DNA of 22,914 nucleotides from a virus. Where the stretch lies: IMG/VR virus record IMGVR_UViG_3300046777_000190, positions 1 to 22,914 of that record; one strand, written 5' to 3'. A program made the translations under genes and the position numbers. Of the stretch, positions 1 through 5,606 are shown one piece after another. The notes beneath the pieces were generated by a model. The model did not search any database and was not told the origin of the DNA. It worked only from the letters and a program-made list of their open reading frames with translations. The stretch's first letter is position 1, and each line of letters begins with the position of its first letter.

Positions 1-243
1 CTGTGCAAAAGGATGATAGCTGAAGACGATGCGGCACTGGATCACTGCCACAAGACAGGAATGATACGGTACGTTCTGCACAGATGGTGCAATGCAGTAC
101 TAGGGCGAGTTGAGAACTGGGCTGGTAGGAGTGGAGTCGATAAGATTCAATTCCTCAAAGCGGTGGTACACTACTTGGAGGCTCCACAGACCACTGTGAT
201 GCACCCGAGTCATGGGAAGCGCAGACGCAGGAGACGCAAATGA
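1..243 (+). CDS. Recombination endonuclease VII-like nuclease, C-terminal part (5' end outside window)
   Basis: The frame is open from base 1, so the gene begins upstream of the window. The visible part holds the signature of the phage endonuclease VII family: LDHCHKTG (visible residues 13-20), then an arginine and VLHRWCNAVLG. In the family this is the DHxH...G..RG.LC..CN..LG zinc and active-site region of a beta-beta-alpha metal nuclease that cleaves branched DNA such as Holliday junctions before packaging. The first cysteine of the usual LCxxCN pair is a histidine here (LHRWCN). The earlier CxxC zinc pair would lie outside the window. The protein ends in a basic run (GKRRRRRRK). The stop overlaps the next start as ATGA. 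Family call good; the substrate is inferred from the family. Confidence 0.82.
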   Translation: MCKRMIAEDDAALDHCHKTGMIRYVLHRWCNAVLGRVENWAGRSGVDKIQFLKAVVHYLEAPQTTVMHPSHGKRRRRRRK

Positions 244-422
244 AGGTGTACATTGTGGAGACTAGGGATACGATATTCTGGTCAGATCGTAAGCTGGATG
301 CAACGTACAAGCACGTAGAGTTCCTGTACGGCCAAGCTAGATTCGGCGAGATGAACAAGGATGATCTCGCTAGAAAGGGAAAGAAGTTGATCCAGATCCA
401 ACTTGAGGAGCAGAAGCAATGA
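240..422 (+). CDS. Small phage protein of unknown function (60 aa)
   Basis: I do not recognise this protein. It starts at an ATG overlapping the previous stop (ATGA) and ends by overlapping the next start in the same way, which makes a real, translationally coupled gene likely. It begins with a short beta-like stretch (MKVYIVETRDTIFW) and has a charged helical second half ending in LIQIQLEEQKQ. There is no membrane segment, signal peptide or cysteine motif. Its place between a recombination nuclease and nucleotide-metabolism genes suggests an early accessory role, but that is context only. Confidence 0.7.
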   Translation: MKVYIVETRDTIFWSDRKLDATYKHVEFLYGQARFGEMNKDDLARKGKKLIQIQLEEQKQ

Positions 423-604
423 AAACGGACGAGTATCGTGTTCTTCAAATAGCTGTTGAAGAAGGTGTAATGAATGGCTTTTTGAAAATCTATCGGGAAG
501 ATGACGACGTTTTCGATTCTTACAAAGAGGATGCTATGGTTGACGCAGTGATGGATTCTATCCTGGGATGGTTCCATATCGAGCGTCCTTGGATCAAGGA
601 ATAA
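419..604 (+). CDS. Small acidic phage protein of unknown function (61 aa)
   Basis: Unrecognised. The ATG at 419 overlaps the previous stop codon (ATGA) and its own stop TAA shares one base with the next start (TAATG). The protein is strongly acidic, with clusters such as YREDDDVFDSYKED, and is probably mostly helical with an aromatic C-terminus (ILGWFHIERPWIKE). Small acidic early phage proteins are often inhibitors of host proteins or DNA mimics, but nothing specific supports that here. Coupling on both sides is the main evidence that it is translated. Confidence 0.68.
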   Translation: MKTDEYRVLQIAVEEGVMNGFLKIYREDDDVFDSYKEDAMVDAVMDSILGWFHIERPWIKE

Positions 605-795
605 TGTCGGATCTGGAGTTGTACGCTAAGTCGCTCAATGCCCGAGTGAAGGTAGAGAACGAACTCTGGCAGGTAGCGATAGGAGCAGCAGAGTTGCCTA
701 CCCGAGAGAAGTGCAGGGAATGGGCGCAGAGGCTAGGCATACCTGATGATGTCCTAGCTAAATTCAAGGAACTCTTTGGAGACAAGTATGGCTGA
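604..795 (+). CDS. Small phage protein of unknown function (63 aa)
   Basis: Unrecognised. I chose ATG 604 although the frame is open further upstream, because it forms a TAATG overlap with the preceding gene and has AAGGA at 596-600 a few bases upstream. The protein is short, helical and rich in charged residues (for example REKCREWAQRLGIPDDVLAKF, whose core looks like a small helix-turn-helix or helical hairpin without a clear family match). It overlaps the next gene by 8 bases. Confidence 0.7.
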   Translation: MSDLELYAKSLNARVKVENELWQVAIGAAELPTREKCREWAQRLGIPDDVLAKFKELFGDKYG

Positions 796-973
796 CATCG
801 CAATGTGTACCGGGAAGGATTGTCCATTCAAGTACAGATGCTACAGGGCTATGGCCCAATCTCATGAGTTGTACCAAGCGTACTTCGCAATCCCTCCGTA
901 CGATGCAGAGAGGGGAGCCTGTGAGCACTTCTGGGATCTTAACCCTGACATGGAAGATGTATGCGGATCATAG
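788..973 (+). CDS. Small four-cysteine phage protein (61 aa)
   Basis: ATG 788 is preferred over the TTG at 776 because GGAG at 778-781 sits six bases upstream of it. The N-terminal half has three spaced cysteines, C7, C12 and C18, in CTGKDCPFKYRCYR, and a fourth, C45, follows in GACEHFW. The C-x4-CP-x4-CYR pattern resembles small phage proteins of unknown function. Four cysteines in 61 residues suggest a bound zinc ion or iron-sulphur cluster, though the spacing is not a standard zinc finger. It overlaps the previous gene by 8 bases and the metallophosphoesterase start by 13. The role is unknown. Confidence 0.72.
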   Translation: MADIAMCTGKDCPFKYRCYRAMAQSHELYQAYFAIPPYDAERGACEHFWDLNPDMEDVCGS

Positions 974-1728
974 TTATCCCGGATACGCAGGTTAAACAGG
1001 GCGTCCCTATGTCGCACCTTAGTGCGCTCGGGAACTACATCTTGGACAAGAAACCCGAGTGCATCGTGCACATAGGCGATCACTTCGATATGCCATCCTT
1101 GGGGCAGCATAACTCCAAGGGGCACATTGTCTATGAGGGAGCACGGATGCTCTCGGACTTGGAGGCTGGATGGGAGGGCATGGAGGCTCTTCTTTCCCCG
1201 CTGAACAGGCACAACGACATCCAGATCCGCAGCAAGCACAGGCCCTACAGACCGAGGAAGGTATTCTGCTATGGCAATCACGAAGCTAGAAGGGACAGAC
1301 TCATTGCCCAGGAGCCTTTTTTGCAGGGGGCCTTGCCTGGTTACGATCTGTGTAGACGCTATGGATGGGAGGAACATGATTTCCTTAGCCCTGTCCGAAT
1401 CAACGGAGTTAATTTCTGTCACTATGCGCAAGGAGGAGCCATGGGAAGAGCAATCTCCCGTGCCCACCTGATTGCTACCAAGAAGCACGAGTCGTGGATC
1501 GTAGGGCACCAGCAGACCTTCGATTACTACATCTCTCCGCATGTAAAGACGGATGGATCCCGAGTACAGTGCATCATTGCTGGAGCGTTCTACCAGCATG
1601 AAGAAGATTATATGCAGTACCAAGGGAACCAGCACTGGCGTGGCGCTCTGATGTTGACAGAGGTACAGAACGGTTCCTACGATATCGTCACTCTATCCGT
1701 TGACTATCTACTGAGGAATTGGTTGTGA
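961..1728 (+). CDS. Calcineurin-like metallophosphoesterase
   Basis: A 255-residue protein with the ordered metal-binding motifs of the calcineurin-like phosphoesterase superfamily: D8 in IPDTQ, GDHFD at 39-43, GNHE at 105-108, H154 in NFCHYAQGG and GHQQ at 182-185. Together these make the usual di-metal centre for hydrolysing phosphoesters. Family members act on DNA ends, cyclic nucleotides, protein phosphates or small phosphate esters, so the substrate cannot be told from the motifs. It is embedded in the nucleotide-metabolism operon: the ATG overlaps the previous gene, GGAAG lies just upstream (952-956), and the stop overlaps the next start as GTGA. A complete, probably cytoplasmic enzyme; no signal peptide. 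Confidence 0.88.
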   Translation: MRIIVIPDTQVKQGVPMSHLSALGNYILDKKPECIVHIGDHFDMPSLGQHNSKGHIVYEGARMLSDLEAGWEGMEALLSPLNRHNDIQIRSKHRPYRPRKVFCYGNHEARRDRLIAQEPFLQGALPGYDLCRRYGWEEHDFLSPVRINGVNFCHYAQGGAMGRAISRAHLIATKKHESWIVGHQQTFDYYISPHVKTDGSRVQCIIAGAFYQHEEDYMQYQGNQHWRGALMLTEVQNGSYDIVTLSVDYLLRNWL

Positions 1729-2270
1729 AGGTACTGGTAGCTTGTGAGTACAGTGCAACTGTCCGAGAAGCCTTTAAAGCCAAAAGGCACTACGCACTGT
1801 CTTGCGATCTACTGCCTACAGAGATTCCTGGAGAACACTACGAAGGAGATGTACGAGATATCCTGCACGATGGATGGGATCTGATGATCGCGCATCCTCC
1901 TTGCACTCACCTCGCGGTCAGTGGTGCGCGTTGGTTCAAGGATAAGCGAGAGGAACAAAAGGAAGCTCTTGCGTTCGTACAAGAGTTGCTGGATGCACCA
2001 ATCCCAAGGATTGCACTGGAGAATCCCATCTCCATCATCTCCTCCAAGATACGCAAGCCGGATCAGATCATACAGCCTTGGATGTTCGGACACGGAGAGA
2101 CTAAGGCAACCTGTCTCTGGCTGAAGAACTTGCCTGACCTTGTTCCTACGAATATCGTGGATGGCAGGGAGGCTAGGGTACACAAGATGGCACCTAGCCC
2201 TGATCGTTGGAAAGAGAGATCCCGAACCTTTACCGGAGTAGCTCAAGCAATGGCAGAACAGTGGGGTTAA
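1725..2270 (+). CDS. Cytosine-5 DNA methyltransferase-like protein, short form
   Basis: A 181-residue protein of a conserved phage family often annotated as a DNA methyltransferase. It opens with a Rossmann-type motif (KVLVACEYSATVREAF), has an acidic strand end (LSCDLLP), then HPPCTHL at about 57-63 with C60 in the place of the catalytic cysteine of C5 methyltransferase motif IV, and LENP at 98-101 resembling motif VI (ENV). No target-recognition domain is present and the protein is about half the length of ordinary C5 enzymes, so sequence-specific methylation is unproven. I chose GTG 1725 over TTG 1719: it makes a GTGA overlap with the previous stop and lies 8 bases after GAGG (1713-1716), whereas the TTG is too close. 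It could protect phage DNA or modify a nucleotide. Confidence 0.72.
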   Translation: MKVLVACEYSATVREAFKAKRHYALSCDLLPTEIPGEHYEGDVRDILHDGWDLMIAHPPCTHLAVSGARWFKDKREEQKEALAFVQELLDAPIPRIALENPISIISSKIRKPDQIIQPWMFGHGETKATCLWLKNLPDLVPTNIVDGREARVHKMAPSPDRWKERSRTFTGVAQAMAEQWG

Positions 2271-2271
2271 T

Positions 2272-2514
2272 ATGGACGATTCCGAAATCGACTTCAATCT
2301 CAGCGACTATACAGGAGATCGTGTAAATCATCCTAGGCACTACACGCAGCACCCATCTGGAATAGAGTGCATCCAGGTTACGGAGCACTTCAATTTCTGT
2401 GTTGGTAATGCAATCAAATACCTCTGGAGGGCAGGACTGAAGGACGATACAATACAGGATCTACGCAAGGCCATTTGGTACATTGAACGTGAGATTGAAA
2501 GGAGAATAGCATGA
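2272..2514 (+). CDS. DUF3310 family protein (T7 gp1.7-like, putative nucleotide kinase)
   Basis: An 80-residue protein with the DUF3310 signature: NHPRHY at 19-24, a central VTEHFNFCVGNAIKYLWRAG (C-terminal part at 45-55), and a closing amphipathic helix ending in a charged tail. Many phage members are annotated as nucleotide kinases because T7 gp1.7, a much longer relative, phosphorylates thymidine nucleotides; whether this short form has activity is unknown. It starts one base after the methyltransferase stop. Its stop overlaps ATG 2511 as ATGA, which was evidently the original start of the ribonucleotide reductase, so the two nucleotide-metabolism genes were once directly coupled. Confidence 0.85.
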   Translation: MDDSEIDFNLSDYTGDRVNHPRHYTQHPSGIECIQVTEHFNFCVGNAIKYLWRAGLKDDTIQDLRKAIWYIEREIERRIA

Positions 2515-2552
2515 GTGAGTTCCGCAACAGCTTCGGTGTTATTCTTGAGTAA
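2511..2552 (+). pseudogene. Remnant of the original 5' end of the ribonucleotide reductase gene
   Basis: ATG 2511 overlaps the DUF3310 stop (ATGA) and has GGAG at 2501-2504, six bases upstream. It encodes MSEFRNSFGVILE followed by a TAA at 2550-2552. The intact reductase downstream begins MVGTDQNESGEFRNTFGRRVFE, so the first nine codons here match the downstream peptide (EFRNSFG against EFRNTFG) although most codons differ. The best reading is that this was the original reductase start, cut off when the HNH gene entered. It may still be translated, with ribosomes terminating at 2552 and reinitiating on the HNH gene. Confidence 0.7.
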
Positions 2553-3081
2553 AAACAGCAAGAAAATTTGTAGATGCGGAGCCGAGCATTATAGGCAGCA
2601 CAATCTATGCCGAGCTTGCCATGCCTTAATTCAACCCGTACCGAATGGCGGTATTTGCACTAAGTGCGGGAAAGAGCACACAAACAGGCATTCCTGGTGC
2701 AAAGAATGCTTCAGAGAATACGATAGGAGCAGAAGTTCAATTACCAATGAACGAGCAAGAACGAAAAGTAAGAATCCAAAAAGCAGACTGAAGGCAATTC
2801 TTGCCACTAATAGTGTTGATAGGAGTTTGTTATCTTTTGACACCATGTGGAATAGACTTGTTGCCAATGATTTTAGATGTGAAATTACAGGAGAACATTT
2901 TGTCTATGAATCTAGACACCCAAAGTCTATGTCTATTGACAGAATAGATTCTAAACTTCCTTACATTGAGAGTAACGTTAGGTTTGTTTGTCTTTGGGTA
3001 AACCTAGCAATGAGCAACTGGGGCCTTGAAACACTTAAGGAGTTAATCGATGGTTGGTACAGATCAGAACGAAAGTGGTGA
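2515..3081 (+). CDS. HNH homing-type endonuclease inserted at the start of the reductase gene
   Basis: Up to 188 residues, numbered from GTG 2515. Two N-terminal zinc ribbons are visible: C19/C21 with C32/C35, and C48/C51 with C62/C65. An HNH nuclease core follows: C122 in RCEITG, H135 in SRHPKS, IDRID at 141-145, N154 in IESNVRFVC and N163. Zinc ribbons plus an HNH core are typical of freestanding phage homing endonucleases. The start is unsettled. GTG 2515 lies in sequence that is really reductase coding in another frame; GTG 2536 or TTG 2545 (MSKNSKK) may be the true start, coupled to the stop at 2552. Base composition is far poorer in GC than the reductase (42 of 120 bases by hand at 2821-2940), which suggests recent arrival. 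Its last 32 bases overlap the reductase start. Confidence 0.85.
   Translation: MSSATASVLFLSKNSKKICRCGAEHYRQHNLCRACHALIQPVPNGGICTKCGKEHTNRHSWCKECFREYDRSRSSITNERARTKSKNPKSRLKAILATNSVDRSLLSFDTMWNRLVANDFRCEITGEHFVYESRHPKSMSIDRIDSKLPYIESNVRFVCLWVNLAMSNWGLETLKELIDGWYRSERKW
3037..3042 (+). promoter_or_regulatory. Shine-Dalgarno for the ribonucleotide reductase, inside the HNH gene
   Basis: AAGGAG lies seven bases before ATG 3050 and is the strongest ribosome-binding site nearby. It fixes the reductase start. Because it lies in the HNH coding sequence, the inserted gene supplies the initiation signal for the interrupted host gene. Confidence 0.75.
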
Positions 3082-4702
3082 GTTCAGAAATACCTTTGGG
3101 CGTCGCGTTTTTGAGAACAAGTACGCTCTCTTCCCCGACCAGACTTGGGCAGAGAAGTCCAAGGACATCGTGCATGATGTCACTACGAATCTCTTTGCCA
3201 AGGATCACCAAGAGGCACTGGAGAAGTTCATCGCATCGTTCAAGTTTATTCCTGGCGGCCGGTACGTCTATTACGCAGGACGACAAGCTCGCTTCTACAA
3301 TAACTGCTATTTGTTAAAGGGAGAGGAGGATACAAGGGAGGAATGGGGTCGCCTCCTTAAAAGAGCTAGTGATTGCCTGATGTCAGGCGGCGGTATTGGA
3401 GTGGACTACTCTATCTTCCGTCCTCATGGCGCAACTCTGGGCCGCACTGGAGGCCGCGCGAGCGGGCCTATTCCTCTCATGCACTCTATCAACGAAGTCG
3501 GACGAAATGTTATGCAGGGTGGAAGCCGACGCTCTGCGATCTATGCCAGCATCAACTGGCGACACGGGGACGCAGAAGCCTTCCTGAAGGTAAAGAACTG
3601 GAAGGACATGCCTGTGCACGCAGGGTACTCTTTGCATGATGCGAAGAACGACAACTTCAACTTCCCTGCTCCTCTGGACATGACCAACGTATCCCTTAAC
3701 TACGATGACGCATTCTTGGATGCAGTGCAGCAGGGGTACATTCCCTCTGTGTTCGTAGAGAACTGCCGCCAAGCTATGTCATCCGGTGAGCCCGGATTCT
3801 CCTTTAACTTCGGAGACAAAGAGAATGAAACGCTACGTAATGCGTGCACTGAAGTTACTTCTGCTGATGACTCTGATGTGTGCAACCTTGGCTCTATTAA
3901 CATTGGCAGGATTGATACACTACAGGAATTCAGGGAAGTCGTTCGGCTTGCGTCTGGGTTCCTGGTATGCGGAACTATTACGGCGGACCTTCCCTACAAA
4001 AAGGTATACGAGGTTCGCAAGAAGAACCGCCGATTGGGTCTTGGACTCATGGGAATACATGAATGGCTTCTGAAGCGCGGCTACAAGTACGAGATGGTTC
4101 CTGAACTTCGTCAGTGGATGGAGGTGTACCGTGAGGAATCCGAGCGTGCTGCTAATAGTCTTTGTGATAGGCTTAGCATTAGTCGCCCTGTGGCTTACCG
4201 AGCAATTGCACCCACTGGTTCTATTGGCATCCTCGCTGGGACTACAACTGGTATTGAACCTTTATTTGCTGTGGCTTACAAGCGACGATACCTTGTAGAT
4301 GGTACGAAGTGGAAGTACGAGTACGTTGTGGATGCTACTGCGGATGCTCTGATCCGTGAAGGAATCAATCCCGATACCATCGAGACTGCTATTGATCTAG
4401 TTCCCGATTGGGAACGCCGAGTAAGGTTCCAAGCTGATGTCCAGGATTATGTCGATATGTCTATCTCTAGCACCATTAATCTCCCTTCTTGGGGTAGCGA
4501 TCTCAATAACGATGATCGCGTTGGGGAGTTCTCTGGAATTCTGGCTAGGTACGCTCATCGTCTGCGTGGCTTTACTTGCTATCCCGATGGTGCAAGAGGA
4601 GGCCAGCCGTTAGAGGCTGTATCGTACAAGGAAGCCATGAAGCACAAGGGCGTTGTGTACGAAGAGAATGACGCCTGCAAAGGAGGAGTTTGTGGATTGT
4701 AG
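3050..4702 (+). CDS. nrdJ: Adenosylcobalamin-dependent (class II) ribonucleotide reductase
   Basis: A 550-residue reductase that makes deoxyribonucleotides for phage DNA synthesis using coenzyme B12 as radical source. The key parts are present: C86 in FYNNCYLL (first redox cysteine), MSGGGIGVDYS at 111-121, N264-A-C266-T-E268 (active-site Asn, thiyl-radical Cys and Glu), C278 in DVCNLGSINIG (second redox cysteine), APTGSIGILAGTTTGIEP (phosphate-binding region), and a C-terminal C543-x4-C548 pair that re-reduces the active site. The GGGIG segment and lack of a separate radical subunit point to the monomeric class II type (L. leichmannii-like), but it is shorter than that 739-residue enzyme. 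The first ten residues (MVGTDQNESG) are new sequence shared with the HNH gene; homology to the old start resumes at EFRNTFG. No cobalamin riboswitch is seen upstream. Confidence 0.93.
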   Translation: MVGTDQNESGEFRNTFGRRVFENKYALFPDQTWAEKSKDIVHDVTTNLFAKDHQEALEKFIASFKFIPGGRYVYYAGRQARFYNNCYLLKGEEDTREEWGRLLKRASDCLMSGGGIGVDYSIFRPHGATLGRTGGRASGPIPLMHSINEVGRNVMQGGSRRSAIYASINWRHGDAEAFLKVKNWKDMPVHAGYSLHDAKNDNFNFPAPLDMTNVSLNYDDAFLDAVQQGYIPSVFVENCRQAMSSGEPGFSFNFGDKENETLRNACTEVTSADDSDVCNLGSINIGRIDTLQEFREVVRLASGFLVCGTITADLPYKKVYEVRKKNRRLGLGLMGIHEWLLKRGYKYEMVPELRQWMEVYREESERAANSLCDRLSISRPVAYRAIAPTGSIGILAGTTTGIEPLFAVAYKRRYLVDGTKWKYEYVVDATADALIREGINPDTIETAIDLVPDWERRVRFQADVQDYVDMSISSTINLPSWGSDLNNDDRVGEFSGILARYAHRLRGFTCYPDGARGGQPLEAVSYKEAMKHKGVVYEENDACKGGVCGL

Positions 4703-5054
4703 TAAATATCATCCTGATGACCCTAATTCCCCCAAGAATAGGCGTATTCCGTCTTCTTTGGAAGAAGCCTTAAAAAAAGGATATAATTTTTTTGAACATG
4801 TTAAAGAAAACGTGTTATATATTAACGAAGAGCACCAACTCCAATGTCCTCATTGCAAGGAGTACAATATTTTTCCTATCAAAATAGATAATTATGCTGA
4901 TCGTGACAATGTTTACGGTTCTAGGCAATGGTTTGTTTGCGAGTTATGCCAAGGAATAAGCATATTTCAGACAGAGTTTTACAAAGGAAATATATATGTA
5001 GCGATGAATAAGGCTTTTGCCTTTCGACCTTCACCTTCCGTTGAGGTTTCTTGA
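4692..5054 (+). CDS. AT-rich zinc-ribbon protein of unknown function (120 aa)
   Basis: I chose GTG 4692 because AGGAGG at 4681-4686 lies five bases upstream; upstream starts such as ATG 4668 have no such signal. The gene overlaps the reductase by 11 bases. Visible features are an N-terminal polar segment, a SLEEALKKGYNFF helix, then two CxxC pairs, CPHC and CELC, about 33 residues apart, which look like a zinc ribbon. I do not recognise the family. Local sequence is much poorer in GC than the neighbours (42 of 120 bases by hand at 4741-4860), similar to the HNH gene, suggesting separate acquisition. It might regulate reductase or be a mobile accessory gene; neither is shown. Confidence 0.72.
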   Translation: MDCSKYHPDDPNSPKNRRIPSSLEEALKKGYNFFEHVKENVLYINEEHQLQCPHCKEYNIFPIKIDNYADRDNVYGSRQWFVCELCQGISIFQTEFYKGNIYVAMNKAFAFRPSPSVEVS

Positions 5055-5270
5055 ATGTCAGATAAGATAACGAACTTTCCCAAAGCAAAGAGGCAGACTC
5101 CGGAGGATCTAGATGCTCTGCCTTTAGCTCACGTATGCTCTGTGGACGATAACATCCAGTCATTTAAATGGGCCATCCACATGAAAGGAGATGGCCTGTG
5201 GTTCATCTGCTCTAACTGTGGATTGGGTCTGGATATGCAGACTGTACTGGACTGTTTCGAGGGAGAGTGA
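5055..5270 (+). CDS. Small phage protein with H-x-C / C-x2-C motif (71 aa)
   Basis: Unrecognised. ATG 5055 directly follows the previous stop and has GAGG at 5043-5046. The basic, proline-containing N-terminus (NFPKAKRQTPEDL) is followed by H26 and C28 (AHVCSV), a tryptophan-containing strand region and C52-S-N-C55, which together could bind one zinc ion. It is the last gene of the rightward operon. Its stop codon ends exactly where the stop codon of the leftward endolysin gene begins, so the operons meet tail to tail with no spacer. Function unknown. Confidence 0.72.
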   Translation: MSDKITNFPKAKRQTPEDLDALPLAHVCSVDDNIQSFKWAIHMKGDGLWFICSNCGLGLDMQTVLDCFEGE

Positions 5271-5606
5271 TTACTTAAACCCGTCATGCTCAAGGGAGTA
5301 ATGGTTGGCATCTTGGAATCGTCCACCCCAGGATCCACCCATTGACTCCCACTTCTCTCCCAGAGGCTTGTGCGCCTCTCCATCCGTACAGTACTTGCCG
5401 TTGACGAACAGATTGAGATCCATTGCGAGTCTCAACTTATGGCAAGAGTTCCTTGAGCTATAGCCTACCTTCTCTCCCAGTGCCCCGTGCAATCGGGGAT
5501 CCCTGTACGCATCACCTAGAGTAATCTCATAGCCCTTGTCGTAGGCCCAGAGGATCAACTCTGCGATCATCTTGGAGAACAGTCTCTGCTTCTGGGAGAG
5601 TGTCAC
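5271..5606 (-). CDS. M15-type peptidase endolysin (L-alanyl-D-glutamate / D-Ala-D-Ala peptidase-like)
   Basis: A 111-residue, single-domain zinc peptidase. H56 (SCHK), D63 (AMDL) and H102 (NHYSLEH) form the zinc triad of family M15, and D99, three residues before the last histidine, matches the catalytic aspartate of the T5 endolysin-type enzyme. GDAYRDP near 31-37 is the usual region before the first zinc ligand. The likely role is cutting peptidoglycan stem peptides at lysis. There is no signal peptide or SAR helix, so release would need a holin, which is not visible in the window. The GTG start overlaps the upstream stop as GTGA. Because it is coupled to an ejection-protein gene, a virion-associated wall-opening role is an alternative. 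Confidence 0.86.
   Translation of the reverse strand: MTLSQKQRLFSKMIAELILWAYDKGYEITLGDAYRDPRLHGALGEKVGYSSRNSCHKLRLAMDLNLFVNGKYCTDGEAHKPLGEKWESMGGSWGGRFQDANHYSLEHDGFK

Noticed and set aside
862-1635. Minus-strand open frame of 257 codons
   Set aside because: Antisense to the metallophosphoesterase, whose metal motifs are all present; no operon partners on that strand.
1654-1683. TTGACA followed after 18 bases by TACGAT on the plus strand
   Set aside because: It lies inside the phosphoesterase coding sequence, the -10 is a 4 of 6 match, and the downstream gene is coupled by a GTGA overlap, so a promoter is not needed.
2511-3100. Group I intron interrupting the reductase, with the HNH gene inside
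   Set aside because: The HNH frame fills nearly the whole interval, leaving no room for a ribozyme core; the downstream gene has its own Shine-Dalgarno and ATG, and the N-terminal peptide is present on both sides, which an intron would not need.
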